From Pseudothauera nasutitermitis (GTDB taxonomy: Bacteria; Pseudomonadota; Gammaproteobacteria; Burkholderiales; Rhodocyclaceae): a DNA stretch of 64,000 nucleotides. Below are positions 33,329 through 43,319 of this stretch, in pieces. Under the pieces are notes generated by a model. The model did not search any database, was not told where the DNA came from, and saw only the letters and a program-made list of their open reading frames with translations. A program made the translations under genes and the position numbers. The first letter of the stretch is position 1. The number at the start of each line of letters is the position of its first letter. The stretch is from assembly GCF_004801295.1 (NCBI RefSeq), contig NZ_SSOC01000006.1, forward strand, positions 310,001 through 374,000, given 5' to 3'.

Positions 33329-35527
33329 TCAGCCGGCCACGCCGCTCCGCCCTCCGGGGCTGTAGGACAGGCTGCGCTCCTCGTCGCGCGCGGCGATCTG
33401 CACGAGCGCCTGCACGTCGAGGATCAGCGCCACCTCGCCGCTGCCCAGGATGGTGGAGCCGCCGATGCCGCGCAGGTTGCGGAACAGGTGGCCGAGCGGC
33501 TTGATGACCGTCTGGAATTCGCCGAGCAGTTGATCGACGACGATGCCGGCCTTCTGCCCGGCGGATTTCACCACCACCACGTTCTCGCGGCGCGGCGGCT
33601 CGCCGGGGATCTCGAACAGCTCGCGCAGGCGGATGAAGGGCAGCACCTCGCCGCGCAGGTTGAGGTAGTTGCGTTCGCCGCCGCCGGCTTCCAGTTCCAT
33701 GCACTCGACCACCATGTCGAGCGGGATCACGTAGCCGGCGCTGCCCGCGTCGACCAGGAAGCCGTCGATGATCGCCAGGGTGAGCGGCAGGCGGATGGAG
33801 AAGCGCGTGCCCCGGCCCTCGTGGGAATCCACCTCGACGCGGCCGCGCAGGCTCTGGATGTTGCGCTTGACCACGTCCATGCCCACGCCGCGCCCGGACA
33901 GGTTGGAGACCTGGTCGACGGTGGAGAAGCCGGCCTCGAAGATCAGCGCATAGACCTCCTGGTCGCTCAATGTGTGGCCGGGCTGGATCAGCCCGCGTTC
34001 GACGGCCTTGCGCGCGATCTTCTCGCGGTTCAGGCCGCCGCCGTCGTCGACGATCTCGATGACGATGCTGCCGGAGTCGTGATAGGCGTTGAGCTCCAGC
34101 CGGCCGCGCGGCGGCTTGCTGCGCTCCACGCGGACCTCGGGCGCCTCGATGCCGTGGTCGATGGCGTTGCGCACCAGGTGCATCAGCGGGTCGCCGATCT
34201 TCTCGACCACCGATTTGTCGAGTTCGGTCTCGCCGCCGCTGATGACCAGTTCGATGTCCTTGCCGAGTTCCTTGGAAACGTCCCGTACCACGCGGTTGAA
34301 GCGGTTGAAGGTTTCGCCGATCTGCACCATGCGCAGCTGCAGTGCGGAGTCGCGGATGCTCTCCACCAGCCGGCTGACGATGGAGGTGGCCTCGGTGAGG
34401 TCGGCGTGGCCGGCGCGGCTGGCCAGCAGGTTCACCCCGGCGCCGGCGATCACCAGTTCGCCGACCAGATCGATCAGGCGGTCCAGCTTGTCGGCCTGGA
34501 TGCGGATCAGGCGCGCTTCGGCGGCCTTCTTGTCGGTGACCTGCTTCTGCTTGACCACCGCGGCTTCGACCAACTCGGGCTGCACCACGCGCTGCTCGAC
34601 GAGAATTTCGCCGAGCGGCGCCGGCACGGCGTCTTCCTCGGCGTTCTCGCTGCCGGCGCTCTGCGCGCGCAGGCCCTCGTCCAGTTCGGCCTGGGTCAGC
34701 GCGCCGATGCGCACCAGGATCTCGCCCAGGCGCATGTTGTCCTCGGGCAGGGCCATCATCAGTTGGATGTAGTCGGCCAGCTTGCTGCGCGGCGGCAGGA
34801 TGTGCAGCACGCACTCGTCGCGCACGAAGTCGAAGACCTGTTCGATGGCGGCCTTGTCGGCGCTGGAGGCGAAGCTGATTTCGAAGCCCAGGTAGCAGGC
34901 CTCGGGGTCCATCTCGTCGGCCGGCGGCATGGCGTCGGCCAGTGTCTCCAGGCGTTCGATGCGTCCCAGGGTGCCCAGATAGCGCAGGAAGGACAGCGGG
35001 TCCATGCCGTTCTTCAGCACGTCCGGGCCGAAGCGCAGCGAGATGTGCCAGCAGTCGGTTTCCACCGCGCCGCCGCCGCTGCTCTCCAGTGCTTCGTCGG
35101 GGGCGGCGACGGGGGGCGTGGCATCCTGCGCGCCCTCGGCGGACAGCCAGTCGCGCTGCAGGCGGGCAAGCAGCGCGTCGCCATCGGCGCGCAGACCGTC
35201 GTCCGGTGCGGCAGCGCCGGATTCCAGTACGCCGATCAGGTGGCCCATGTGGTCCGAGCAGGCCAGCAGCAGGGCGATCAGGTCGGCATTGGCGGCGATC
35301 TCGCCGTTGCGCAGCTTGTCCAGCGCGCTTTCCACCACGTGGGTGAAGGCCACCAGGAACTGGCATTCGATGACGCCCGCGCCGCCCTTGATGGTGTGCG
35401 CGGCGCGAAACACCGCGCCAAGGATGTCGGCGTCGGTGGGCTGGTCTTCGAGCTGGAGCAGGGCGGCTTCCATGGCCTCCAGCTGCTCGCGGCTTTCGGT
35501 GACGAAGACGGAGGTGATCTCATCCAT
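33329..35527 (-). CDS. cheA: Chemotaxis histidine kinase
   Basis: A 732-residue CheA. The HPt domain has His44 in FRAAHTIKGGAG. A region at 155-260 takes the place of a canonical P2. Two LGEIL-containing repeats occupy about 265-289 and 303-329. Dimerisation (IRIQADKLDRLIDLVGEL), the ATPase domain (HLVRNAIDHGIE; VDDGGGLN; GRGVGMDVV) and a CheW-like C-terminus follow. It autophosphorylates and passes phosphate to CheY and CheB. There is no receiver domain, unlike hybrid CheA of Wsp/Pil-type systems. The LGEIL repeats look like T2SSE-N/PilB-type small domains and are absent from E. coli CheA. Confidence 0.95.
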   Translation of the reverse strand: MDEITSVFVTESREQLEAMEAALLQLEDQPTDADILGAVFRAAHTIKGGAGVIECQFLVAFTHVVESALDKLRNGEIAANADLIALLLACSDHMGHLIGVLESGAAAPDDGLRADGDALLARLQRDWLSAEGAQDATPPVAAPDEALESSGGGAVETDCWHISLRFGPDVLKNGMDPLSFLRYLGTLGRIERLETLADAMPPADEMDPEACYLGFEISFASSADKAAIEQVFDFVRDECVLHILPPRSKLADYIQLMMALPEDNMRLGEILVRIGALTQAELDEGLRAQSAGSENAEEDAVPAPLGEILVEQRVVQPELVEAAVVKQKQVTDKKAAEARLIRIQADKLDRLIDLVGELVIAGAGVNLLASRAGHADLTEATSIVSRLVESIRDSALQLRMVQIGETFNRFNRVVRDVSKELGKDIELVISGGETELDKSVVEKIGDPLMHLVRNAIDHGIEAPEVRVERSKPPRGRLELNAYHDSGSIVIEIVDDGGGLNREKIARKAVERGLIQPGHTLSDQEVYALIFEAGFSTVDQVSNLSGRGVGMDVVKRNIQSLRGRVEVDSHEGRGTRFSIRLPLTLAIIDGFLVDAGSAGYVIPLDMVVECMELEAGGGERNYLNLRGEVLPFIRLRELFEIPGEPPRRENVVVVKSAGQKAGIVVDQLLGEFQTVIKPLGHLFRNLRGIGGSTILGSGEVALILDVQALVQIAARDEERSLSYSPGGRSGVAG

Positions 35528-35530
35528 CGC

Positions 35531-35857
35531 TCAACGCGCCTCCTGCGCGGGGACCAGCATCGGATCGCCGAAATGCGCCGCCATGTTGAAGAAATCCACC
35601 ACTTCGCTGACCGCCGGGCTGTGCGCGACGATGCCGGCGCGCTTGCCGAGGCGGGCGGCCTCGCGCTTGATCAGCACCAGCAACTGGAAGCCGGCGGTGT
35701 CGATCTCGCTGACCGCCGACAGGTCGAGCTCCAGCTCCTCGCAGCCGGCCAGCGCCTCGACGAGGATCTGCTTCTGGTCGGCTGCGTGATAGATGGTCAT
35801 GTCCTCGACGATGGACAATCGCTGCGCGCTGGTGGCGGCTCTGCTCTGCTTGCTCAT
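35531..35857 (-). CDS. STAS-domain protein in chemotaxis operon
   Basis: A 108-residue single STAS domain. The sequence LELDLSAVSEIDTAGFQLLVLIKREA contains the D-T-A-G site where anti-anti-sigma factors carry the phosphorylatable Ser/Thr (here Thr). It lies directly upstream of cheA and four bases from it. STAS proteins in che operons are poorly understood; roles as a phosphorylation-independent adaptor or a partner-switch element are both possible. No Ser/Thr kinase (RsbW-type) gene is adjacent. Confidence 0.88.
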   Translation of the reverse strand: MSKQSRAATSAQRLSIVEDMTIYHAADQKQILVEALAGCEELELDLSAVSEIDTAGFQLLVLIKREAARLGKRAGIVAHSPAVSEVVDFFNMAAHFGDPMLVPAQEAR

Positions 35858-35897
35858 GCTCCCTCCATGGACGCGCGCCCGGCGGGCGCGCCGTCCG

Positions 35898-37187
35898 CTA
35901 GAACAGCTCGATTTTGGAGCCGCTGGAATCGGACGATGTGGATGCCCCGCCGCCTCCGTTCAGGCTGGCGTCGTGCGTGTTGCGCTGGCTTTCCATGACG
36001 TAGCGCGCGTACAGCTGGTCGAGGTGCTCGTTGAGCGGCACGAAGCTGAACTCCGGGTCCTCGGCCTGCTGCAGGCGGTCGGCCAAGCCGACCATGTGCT
36101 CGTCGAGGCGTTCGAGCGCCTGCGCGGTGTGTTCGATCTGCTGGCGGGTGACGTCCTGGAACTGCACGCTGGCCATGGTATCCATGAACATCGACGCGAG
36201 TTCCGCGCTGCTGTCGCGCACCGTGTCGATGACGTTGGACTGGTGGCGGAGGATGTCCTCGTAGTTCGAACCGAGCTCTTCCAGCTGGTCGGCGAACTGG
36301 CCGAGCGCGGCCTTCTCGCGGTCCAGGTTGGTGGCCGAGAGCTTTTCCTGCAGCTGCGTCTCGATGGTGATGGCAACGCCCTGGATGCCCTGATTGATCG
36401 ACTGCACGGCCTTTTCGGTTTCCGCCGAGAGCTTGCGCACCTCGTCGGCCACCACGGCGAAGCCGCGGCCCTGTTCGCCGGCGCGCGCGGCCTCGATGGC
36501 GGCGTTGAGGGCGAGCAGGTTGGTCTGCGCGGCGATGTCCTTGATCAGGCGGGTCAGCGATTCGAGCGAGCGCGCTTCATTGACCACCTGCACCACGCGC
36601 TCCTGGTCGGCCTGCGCGTCGGTGATGCGCGCGTCGATGTAGTGGCGCATCTCGCCGATCAGGCGCTTGTTCTGCGCGATGTTCTCTTCCGAATGCAGCA
36701 CCATCTCGTCGGATTCGGAGGAACTGGCGGTGACGAAGTCGTTGAGCCGGCTGACCACCTCGTCGATGCCCTGCAGGCGGCTGGTGATGTCGTAGGCGGC
36801 CTGCTCGGTCTGTTCGATCACGCTGGACAGCTGGTTGCGCAGCACGCCGTTGTAGGTGGGCACCGAGCGCAGCTCGTGCGACACCTCGTCGGTCACCGCC
36901 ACCACGTTCTTGGTGGAATACTCCAATTGCTCCTGCACCGAGGTGAGGCCGAACATGTGGTCGCGGAAGAAGGCCAGCGATACCAGGCGCTGGGCGAAGT
37001 AGGCCACCGCGACGATCAGCGCCACGCCGACGGCGTCGCCCAGCGGCTGGGGTACCTCCATGCGGACGAGGAAATCCTCGTGGAACCATTCGTTGAGGAA
37101 GTACACCGTGGTGCCCGCCCCGGCCGCGACCACGAGGGCGACCAGGATGGAGCGTCGGAGCAGGGCGTGGAAGTCCATGGTGCGCAT
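35898..37187 (-). CDS. HAMP-less methyl-accepting chemotaxis protein
   Basis: A 429-residue MCP-like protein. Two membrane helices near 10-30 and 48-66 enclose only a short periplasmic loop, there is no HAMP, and the cytoplasmic part has the signalling tip [38 protein letters not shown]. It cannot have a large periplasmic sensor, so it probably reads a membrane or cytoplasmic state. The C-terminus ends SGSKIELF after a Gly/Ser-rich linker. [14 protein letters not shown] segment near 335 is shared with a subgroup of MCPs that regulate motility or cell-cycle functions. Confidence 0.9.
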   Translation of the reverse strand: MRTMDFHALLRRSILVALVVAAGAGTTVYFLNEWFHEDFLVRMEVPQPLGDAVGVALIVAVAYFAQRLVSLAFFRDHMFGLTSVQEQLEYSTKNVVAVTDEVSHELRSVPTYNGVLRNQLSSVIEQTEQAAYDITSRLQGIDEVVSRLNDFVTASSSESDEMVLHSEENIAQNKRLIGEMRHYIDARITDAQADQERVVQVVNEARSLESLTRLIKDIAAQTNLLALNAAIEAARAGEQGRGFAVVADEVRKLSAETEKAVQSINQGIQGVAITIETQLQEKLSATNLDREKAALGQFADQLEELGSNYEDILRHQSNVIDTVRDSSAELASMFMDTMASVQFQDVTRQQIEHTAQALERLDEHMVGLADRLQQAEDPEFSFVPLNEHLDQLYARYVMESQRNTHDASLNGGGGASTSSDSSGSKIELF

Positions 37188-37194
37188 TCCGCAA

Positions 37195-37560
37195 TCAACG
37201 CATGACCAGTTTGATGGTGCTCAGCAGCTGGTCGGCGGTGGCGGGCTTGACGATCCAGCCCGAGGCACCGGCGGCCTTGGCCTCTGCTTTCTTGGTCTGT
37301 TGCGATTCAGTGGTCAGGAAAAGGATCGGCAGGAAGCGGTAGGCGGGCAGCTTGCGCACTTCCTTGATGAAATCGATGCCGTTCATGCCCGGCATGTTGA
37401 GGTCGGTGATCAGCAGGTCCACCTTCACCCCGGCCTGGAACTTCTTCAGCGCTTCGAGGGCGTTGTTCGCCTTCTCGACGCCGTAGCCGGCCTTGGTGAG
37501 GATGCCGGAGATGCTGAGCAGGATCGTCGCGGAATCGTCGACGAGAAAGATGGTTTTCAT
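37195..37560 (-). CDS. cheY: CheY-like response regulator
   Basis: A 121-residue single receiver domain. The acidic pocket is Asp8/Asp9 in FLVDDSA, the phospho-acceptor is Asp53 in [13 protein letters not shown], the switch Thr is in ILFLTTESQ, and the conserved Lys is in WIVKPAT. It is the first gene of the operon and the only stand-alone receiver, so it is the likely output to the flagellar motor. cheZ is absent from the cluster. Confidence 0.93.
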   Translation of the reverse strand: MKTIFLVDDSATILLSISGILTKAGYGVEKANNALEALKKFQAGVKVDLLITDLNMPGMNGIDFIKEVRKLPAYRFLPILFLTTESQQTKKAEAKAAGASGWIVKPATADQLLSTIKLVMR

Positions 37561-37648
37561 GGGTGTGCGATGTCTGTGCCTGTACGTGGGAATTGGGCGG
37601 ATTCACTGGGGTTTCCGGCATTCCGCCTGCCTCGCAGGAGTATATACG

Positions 37649-37690
37649 ACGCAATGGGCGGGCGACTTTAGGCCGCACCGCCCATTGCGT
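37649..37690. promoter_or_regulatory. 13-bp inverted repeat in the chemotaxis operon leader
   Basis: ACGCAATGGGCGG (37649-37661) and CCGCCCATTGCGT (37678-37690) form a perfect 13-bp stem with a 16-base loop, between the hydrolase gene and cheY. On the minus strand the loop starts with TAAAG, and TATATAC follows the stem. It may be a terminator without a T tract, an operator, or a weak sigma-28-like promoter (TAAA then GTCGTATA, spacing one base too long). Confidence 0.45.
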
Positions 37691-37733
37691 GTAGGAAGTT
37701 GGGGAATTGTGTGTCGTGGTTTCGGAGCCAGGC

Positions 37734-38615
37734 TCAGGCGCCGTGGCGGCGCAGCCAGTCGAGCAGGCGGCGCCAGCCGTCGGTGGCCTCGGCGGCGCGG
37801 TAGCTCGGCCGGTAGTCGGCGTGGAAGGCGTGCGGAGCGTCCGGGTAGACGACGATCTCCGAGGGCTTGCCAGCCTGTTCGAGCGCCGCGCGCATGCGCT
37901 CCACGTCCGCCAGCGGAATGCCCTGGTCCTGCCCGCCGTACAGGCCGAGCACCGGCGCCTGCAGGTCGCCGGCCACGTCGACGGGGTGCAGGGGGGTGAG
38001 CGCGCCGGCCTCGCCGCCCAGCCGGCCGTACCAGGCCACCCCGGCGCGCAGCCGTGGGTTGTGGGCGGCGTACAGCCAGGTGATGCGTCCGCCCCAGCAG
38101 AAGCCGGTGATCGCCAGGCGCGCCGGGTCGCCGCCGTGCGCGGCGGCCCAGGCGGCGCAGGCATCCAGGTCGGCCATGACCTGGGCATCCGGCACCTTGG
38201 CGACGATGGTGCTCAGGATCTCGCTGATCTGTTCGATGTTCGCCGGGTCGCCCTGGCGGTAGAACAGCTCGGGGGCGATGGCCAGGTAGCCCTCATGCGC
38301 CAGCCGGCGGCACACGTCGCGGATGTGTTCGTGTACGCCGAAGATCTCCTGCACGACCAGCACGGTCGGCAGTTTGTCCTTGCCGGCCGGGCAGGCGAAA
38401 TAGGCGGGCAGTGCATCGGCGCCGCTGGGGATCGTCGTGCTGCCGTGCTCCAGTCCATCGGCCGGCGTGCTGATCACGCTCTGCGCCAGCGCCGGGCGCA
38501 CGGCCAGCGCGAAGCCAGCGGCGCTCAGCGTGGTGACGAAGGTCCGCCGGTCGATGCGGCTGGCCGGCAGTAGGCTGTCGAAATCGGCGGAGGTGGGGTG
38601 TTCGCGGTCGTTCAT
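37734..38615 (-). CDS. Exported dienelactone hydrolase-family protein
   Basis: A 293-residue alpha/beta hydrolase. The N-terminus has a twin-arginine-like signal, [20 protein letters not shown], ending near ALAQ. The catalytic triad is the Cys of ITGFCWGGR, the Asp of YGGQDQGIP and the His of [11 protein letters not shown], as in dienelactone hydrolases. [21 protein letters not shown]-type N-terminal sequence (here [15 protein letters not shown]) is the family hallmark. Substrates of such periplasmic members are generally unknown. It is probably monocistronic, upstream of the che operon. Confidence 0.9.
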   Translation of the reverse strand: MNDREHPTSADFDSLLPASRIDRRTFVTTLSAAGFALAVRPALAQSVISTPADGLEHGSTTIPSGADALPAYFACPAGKDKLPTVLVVQEIFGVHEHIRDVCRRLAHEGYLAIAPELFYRQGDPANIEQISEILSTIVAKVPDAQVMADLDACAAWAAAHGGDPARLAITGFCWGGRITWLYAAHNPRLRAGVAWYGRLGGEAGALTPLHPVDVAGDLQAPVLGLYGGQDQGIPLADVERMRAALEQAGKPSEIVVYPDAPHAFHADYRPSYRAAEATDGWRRLLDWLRRHGA

Positions 38616-38696
38616 CGTGCTCTCCTCTGTGGGCTGCGCGGGGCGCGGTGGTACAAGCGCTGACCGATGGGCGGCGGCGACGTTCCGTGCGCGCCT

Positions 38697-39257
38697 TCAG
38701 CCGCCGGAGCGCGGCGCGAGCAGGCGTCCGGCGCGCCGCCGGGTGGTGCCGGCGAGCGCGCCCAGCCCCGCGCTGCCGTGTGCGTGGCAGATCGCGCAGG
38801 CCAGCGCGTCGGCGGCGTCCGGCCCGGGCAGGGCGGGCAGGCTGAGCAGGCGCTGCACCATGTGCTGCACCTGCTCCTTGTTGGCCTTGCCGTATCCGAC
38901 CACCGACTGCTTGACCTGCAGGGCGGTGTATTCGGCCACCGGCAGATCGCACGATACCGCGCCGCAGATCACCGCGCCGCGCGCCTGGCCGAGCAGCAGG
39001 GTGGATTGCGGGTTGACGTTCACGAACACCTTTTCCACTGCGACCTGGTCGGGGGAATAGGTCTGGATGACCTCGCGCACGCCGTCGAGCAGGGTGCGCA
39101 GGCGGCCGGGCAACTCGCCGTCCTGGGTGCGGATGGTGCCGCTGGCGACGTAGCGCAACTGGTTGCCGAGCTGGTCGACGAGGCCGAAGCCGGTGATGCG
39201 CAGGCCGGGGTCGAGGCCAAGGATGCGGGTGGTGACGGAGCTGGCGGCGGTTTTCAT
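38697..39257 (-). CDS. ruvC: Holliday junction resolvase RuvC
   Basis: A 186-residue endonuclease that nicks Holliday junctions bound by RuvAB. Acidic catalytic residues are Asp16 in ILGLDPGLR, Glu in VAVEKVFVN, and the Asp pair in [15 protein letters not shown] short basic C-terminal tail (TRRRAGRLL) is present. It lies in a yebC-EamA-ruvC minus-strand cluster. ruvB and ruvA are 23-25 kb away in the same window, so the usual ruvCAB operon is broken. Confidence 0.96.
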   Translation of the reverse strand: MKTAASSVTTRILGLDPGLRITGFGLVDQLGNQLRYVASGTIRTQDGELPGRLRTLLDGVREVIQTYSPDQVAVEKVFVNVNPQSTLLLGQARGAVICGAVSCDLPVAEYTALQVKQSVVGYGKANKEQVQHMVQRLLSLPALPGPDAADALACAICHAHGSAGLGALAGTTRRRAGRLLAPRSGG

Positions 39258-39282
39258 GTGGGCATTCTAGGACGTGTTGCGT

Positions 39283-40161
39283 TCAGCTTCTGCGCGCCAG
39301 CCACACGCCGCAGACCGCCACCGCCATGCCGGCCATGGCCAGCGGGGCGAGGTGTTCGTCGAACATGGCCCAGGCGATCAGCGCGGTGGTCGGCGGGGTG
39401 AGATAGAACAGGCTGGCCACGTTGACCGCGCTGCCGCTGCGCAGCAGCAGGTTGAGCAGGCTCACCGCGCCGAGCGAGAGGACCAGCACCAGCCACAGCA
39501 GCGCGAAGATGAACTCCGCCTGCCAGTCGATGTGGGTGCTCTCGGTGCCCGCGGCCAGCCAGCCGGTGAGCAGCAGGCAGGGGGCGAACTGGAGGACCGT
39601 GCCGGTGCGCAGGTCGAAGCGCGGGCAGAAGCGCTTCTGGTACAGCGTGCCGGCGGTGATTGCCAGCAGCGCGGCGAGCGCCGGCAGCAGGGCCAGCCAC
39701 AGGCCCTCGGCGAGCGCGTTGCCCGGGGCGGCCTTGCTGCCGACCACCAGGGCCACCCCGGTGAACCCCAGTGCCAGACCGCACCATTGGCGGGCCGATA
39801 CCCGCTCGCCGAGCAGCCAGCCGGCGCCCAGTGCGGTGAGCAAGGGTTGCATGCCGACTACCAGCGCGGTCACCCCGGCGGGCAGGCCGCGGTCGATGGC
39901 GATGAACACGCCGCCCAGGTAGCCGGCATGGATCAGCACGCCGGTGGCACCGATGTGGAAGCACTCACGCGGGGTCTTCGGCCACGGGGCACGGGTGGCC
40001 AGCACCACCGCCAGCATCAGGCCGACCACCAGCAGGTAGCGCGCGGACAGGAAGGTCAGCGGTTCGGCGTAGGGCAGGCCGTACTTGGCGCCGATGAAAC
40101 CCGTGCTCCACAGCAGCACGAACAACAGCGGATAGAGGGCGGAGGGGTCGAGTGAGCGCAT
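39283..40161 (-). CDS. EamA-family (DMT) transporter
   Basis: A 292-residue protein with ten membrane helices in two EamA repeats (FVLLWSTGFIGAKYGLPYAEPLTFLSARYLL in the first, NLLLRSGSAVNVASLFYLTPPTTALIAWAMFDEHL in the second). RhaT/YedA-like drug/metabolite exporters share this form. The start at 40161 (MRSLDPSALYP) gives a normal short N-terminus; the open extension upstream is Arg/His-rich and not membrane-like. It lies between yebC and ruvC. The substrate is unknown. Confidence 0.88.
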   Translation of the reverse strand: MRSLDPSALYPLLFVLLWSTGFIGAKYGLPYAEPLTFLSARYLLVVGLMLAVVLATRAPWPKTPRECFHIGATGVLIHAGYLGGVFIAIDRGLPAGVTALVVGMQPLLTALGAGWLLGERVSARQWCGLALGFTGVALVVGSKAAPGNALAEGLWLALLPALAALLAITAGTLYQKRFCPRFDLRTGTVLQFAPCLLLTGWLAAGTESTHIDWQAEFIFALLWLVLVLSLGAVSLLNLLLRSGSAVNVASLFYLTPPTTALIAWAMFDEHLAPLAMAGMAVAVCGVWLARRS

Positions 40162-40297
40162 CGGTGCAGCATGCCGCGCACGCGCCGCGAAGGAAAGGGA
40201 CGCGTGTGCGCAGGCTGGCCGGTACGCCCGCGGCCGCCGCGCAAAAAGCAACGGGCCGCGCTGGGCGGCCCGTTCTGCCGGGAGTGGCGGGTAGCGT

Positions 40298-41023
40298 TCA
40301 GTCTTCCAGCACGGCGGAGGTATACACCTCCTGCACGTCGTCCAGCCCTTCCAGCGCGTCCAGCAGCTTCTGCATGCGCACCGCGTCGTCGCCGGCGAGC
40401 ACGGTCTCGTTGAGCGGCTTCATGCTCACTTCGCCGAACTCGGCAGTGAAGCCGGCCTTCTCCAGCGCTTCCTTCACCGTGGTGAATTCCCACGGGCCGG
40501 TGAGCACCTCGATGGAGCCGTCGTCGTTGCTCACCACGTCCTCGGCGCCGGCTTCCAGCGCGGCTTCCATCAGCGTGTCCTCGTCGGTGCCGGGGGCGAA
40601 CATCAACTGGCCGCAGTGCTTGAACTGGAAGGCCACGCAGCCGTCGGTACCCATGTTGCCGCCGTACTTGGAGAAGGCGTGGCGCACGTCGGCCACGGTG
40701 CGGGTCTTGTTGTCGGTGAGGCAATCGACCATCACCGCCGCGCCGCCGATGCCGTAGCCCTCGTAGCGGCCTTCCTCATAGGTCACGCCTTCGAGCTGGC
40801 CGGTGCCGCGCTTGATGGCGTTCTCGATGTTGTCCTTGGGCATCGACTCGCCCTTGGCCTTGTCCACCGCCAGACGCAGGCGCGGATTGGCGTTCAGGTC
40901 GCCACCGCCCATCTTCGCGGCGACGGTGATTTCCTTGATCAGCTTGGTGAAAACCTTGCCGCGCCGGGCGTCCTGGCGCCCCTTGCGGTGCTGGATATTG
41001 GCCCACTTGGAATGACCAGCCAT
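40298..41023 (-). CDS. yebC: YebC/PmpR-family protein
   Basis: A 241-residue YebC-family protein with the signature N-terminus [22 protein letters not shown] and the central [12 protein letters not shown] and [19 protein letters not shown] blocks. The family was annotated as transcriptional regulators, but recent work implicates it in translation of difficult (proline-rich) sequences. It is frequently next to ruvC, as here. GAGGA precedes the ATG. Confidence 0.95.
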   Translation of the reverse strand: MAGHSKWANIQHRKGRQDARRGKVFTKLIKEITVAAKMGGGDLNANPRLRLAVDKAKGESMPKDNIENAIKRGTGQLEGVTYEEGRYEGYGIGGAAVMVDCLTDNKTRTVADVRHAFSKYGGNMGTDGCVAFQFKHCGQLMFAPGTDEDTLMEAALEAGAEDVVSNDDGSIEVLTGPWEFTTVKEALEKAGFTAEFGEVSMKPLNETVLAGDDAVRMQKLLDALEGLDDVQEVYTSAVLED

Positions 41024-41141
41024 GGGGATGTCCTCGATGCTGCCGTTGGTTGGATAGAGGGCGAGCATTATACAGGGGCCGGGAATCCCTGGCCGGTGTC
41101 TCGGTGGTATGCTGGGCGCGTACCGCCACGGAGACTCCCCC

Positions 41142-41744
41142 ATGCGCATGCTGCTCGTCTGCCTGTTTGTCATGCTGTCCGGTGGCGCATCGACTGCGTT
41201 CGGCGCGCCCAGCTACCATGGCTGCGTCGATGCCGCCGGGCGCCCGGTGGTGTCCGCCGCCGATCCGTTCGCCACGGCGGTGGCACGCAGCGCCTTCGAG
41301 GCCGGCCGACCGGCCATTCTGTACAACCCGGGACTGCTGCCGCGCCTGAGCGATTCGGCCCGCCTGTTCTTCTACGCGCACGAATGCGCGCGCCACCACC
41401 TCGGCCTGCCGCTGGAGCGCCGGCTCACCGTGGAGGAAGCGCGCCGCGCCGATTGCCACGGGCTGGACGGCCTGCTGCGCTCCGGTCTGCTCGGCGCGGA
41501 CGCGCTGGTGGTGCTGCAGGCCGAACTGCGCTTCGATGCCGGCGAATGGGGCGTGCTGCCGGGGCCGCCGCGCGGCTTCGACCTGCTCGGCTGCCGGCGG
41601 GCCAGCATGCTGGTCGTGCCGCCGGGTGGGCGGGAGCAATGGAACGCCTGCGCCCGGGTGTGCGCGGACACCCTGCGCTGGTGCCGGGGGGCGGATTGCC
41701 AGGCAGCCTACGACCGCTGCGCGGCGTTGTGCGATCATCGCTGA
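41142..41744 (+). CDS. Exported protein with degenerate HExxH-like motif
   Basis: A 200-residue secreted or periplasmic protein. Signal peptide [27 protein letters not shown] seven bases before ATG 41142 fixes the start. The middle has [13 protein letters not shown] followed by [13 protein letters not shown]. This recalls small exported proteins with a YAHECxHH metallopeptidase-like motif and a distal ExxADC ligand, but here the expected first zinc histidine is Arg (HECAR-HH). Eight or more cysteines, several near the C-terminus ([18 protein letters not shown]), suggest disulphides. The peptidase function may be lost. Confidence 0.75.
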   Translation: MRMLLVCLFVMLSGGASTAFGAPSYHGCVDAAGRPVVSAADPFATAVARSAFEAGRPAILYNPGLLPRLSDSARLFFYAHECARHHLGLPLERRLTVEEARRADCHGLDGLLRSGLLGADALVVLQAELRFDAGEWGVLPGPPRGFDLLGCRRASMLVVPPGGREQWNACARVCADTLRWCRGADCQAAYDRCAALCDHR

Positions 41745-41773
41745 ACGCTTGTAGAGAACCCTTGGAGCCCGCC

Positions 41774-43288
41774 ATGACCGAAGCGCTGCGCATCGCCCGC
41801 GTTGCCGACCGAGACCTTCACCTGCTGCCGCGCCTGGCCAACCGCCACGGCCTGATCACCGGCGCCACCGGCACCGGCAAGACGGTCACCCTGCAGCGCC
41901 TCGCCGAGCAGTTCGCCGCCATCGGCGTGCCGGTGTTCCTCGCCGACGTGAAGGGCGACCTGGCCGGGCTGGGGGCGCCCGGGGTGGCTTCCGAGCGCCT
42001 GCTGCAGCGCCTGGCGGCGATCGGCATCCACGAATTCACGCCGAGTGCCAACAACGTGGTGTTCTGGGACGTGTTCGGCGAGGGCGGCCACCCGGTGCGC
42101 GCCACCGTCTCCGACATGGGGCCGCTGCTGCTGGCGCGCCTGCTCAACCTCAACGACACCCAGTCCGGCGTGCTGCAGCTGGTGTTCAAGGTCGCCGACG
42201 ACAACGGCCTGCTGCTGCTCGATCTGAAGGATCTGCGCGCCATGGTGCAGCACGTCGGCGACAACGCGAAGCGCTTCACCACCGAGTACGGCAACGTCTC
42301 GGCGGCCTCCATCGGCGCCATCCAGCGCGGCCTGCTGACCCTCGAACAGGAAGGCGGCGAGCGTTTCTTCGGCGAGCCGATGCTCGATCTGGCCGACCTG
42401 ATGCAGACTGGTGCGGACGGGCGCGGGGTCATCAACATCCTGGCCGCCGAGCGCCTGTACAACTCGCCCCGGCTGTACTCCACCTTCCTGCTGTGGATGC
42501 TCTCCGAGCTGTTCGAGCGCCTGCCCGAGGTGGGCGACCCGGACAAGCCCAAGCTGGTGTTCTTCTTCGACGAGGCCCACCTGCTGTTCAACGACGCGCC
42601 CAAGGCGCTGCTGGAAAAGATCGAGCAGGTGGTGCGGCTGATCCGCTCCAAGGGTGTCGGGGTGTATTTCGTCACCCAGAGCCCGCTGGACGTGCCGGAC
42701 AGCGTGCTCGGCCAGCTCGGCAACCGCGTGCAGCACGCCCTGCGTGCGTTCACGCCGCGCGACCAGAAGGCGGTGAAGAGCGCCGCCGAGACCATGCGCG
42801 CGAATCCGGCGTTCAATGCCGCCGAGGCGATCACCGAACTGGGCGTGGGCGAGGCGCTGGTGTCCTTCCTCGACGACAAGGGTCGGCCCGAGGTGGTCGA
42901 GCGTGCCTTCGTGATCGCGCCTTCGTCGCGCCTCGGGCCGCTGGAGGCGGCCGAGCGCACGGCGGCGATCCGTGCCTCGGTGCTGTATGGCCATTACGAA
43001 CAGGAAATCGACCGTGAATCGGCCTATGAACTGCTGCGCGCGCAGGCCGAAGCCGCCCAGCAGGCTGCCGGCGCGGGCAAGGCCGGCGCTCCGGCGGAAA
43101 CGCAGCAGGGTTCCGCGGGCGGGCTGAACGACATCCTGTTCGGTTCCACCGGCCCGCGCGGCGGCAAGCGCGACGGTCTGGTGCAGATCGCCGCGAAGAC
43201 GGTCACCCGCACCATCGGCAGTTCGCTCGGCCGGCAGATCGCGCGCGGCCTGCTCGGCTCGCTGCTGGGCGGCGGCGGGAAACGCTGA
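41774..43288 (+). CDS. HerA/TrwB-like ATPase (DUF853)
   Basis: A 504-residue P-loop ATPase of the DUF853/HerA-like group. Walker A is [12 protein letters not shown] near residue 30, Walker [13 protein letters not shown] near 265, and a sensor-like [28 protein letters not shown] follows. The C-terminus is Ala/Gly-rich and ends in a hydrophobic basic stretch. Family members are hexameric DNA-pumping-type ATPases of unclear role, widespread as single genes in proteobacteria. A GGAG seven bases before ATG 41774 decides the start over a long upstream open frame. Confidence 0.9.
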   Translation: MTEALRIARVADRDLHLLPRLANRHGLITGATGTGKTVTLQRLAEQFAAIGVPVFLADVKGDLAGLGAPGVASERLLQRLAAIGIHEFTPSANNVVFWDVFGEGGHPVRATVSDMGPLLLARLLNLNDTQSGVLQLVFKVADDNGLLLLDLKDLRAMVQHVGDNAKRFTTEYGNVSAASIGAIQRGLLTLEQEGGERFFGEPMLDLADLMQTGADGRGVINILAAERLYNSPRLYSTFLLWMLSELFERLPEVGDPDKPKLVFFFDEAHLLFNDAPKALLEKIEQVVRLIRSKGVGVYFVTQSPLDVPDSVLGQLGNRVQHALRAFTPRDQKAVKSAAETMRANPAFNAAEAITELGVGEALVSFLDDKGRPEVVERAFVIAPSSRLGPLEAAERTAAIRASVLYGHYEQEIDRESAYELLRAQAEAAQQAAGAGKAGAPAETQQGSAGGLNDILFGSTGPRGGKRDGLVQIAAKTVTRTIGSSLGRQIARGLLGSLLGGGGKR

Positions 43289-43319
43289 AAGCTCGGTGAA
43301 GTAAGCGCGCGGGCTGGGT

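Noticed and set aside
33311-35998. 895-codon frame antisense to cheA
   Set aside because: The longest frame in this region, but cheA on the other strand has all catalytic motifs. The antisense product is low-complexity and His-rich.
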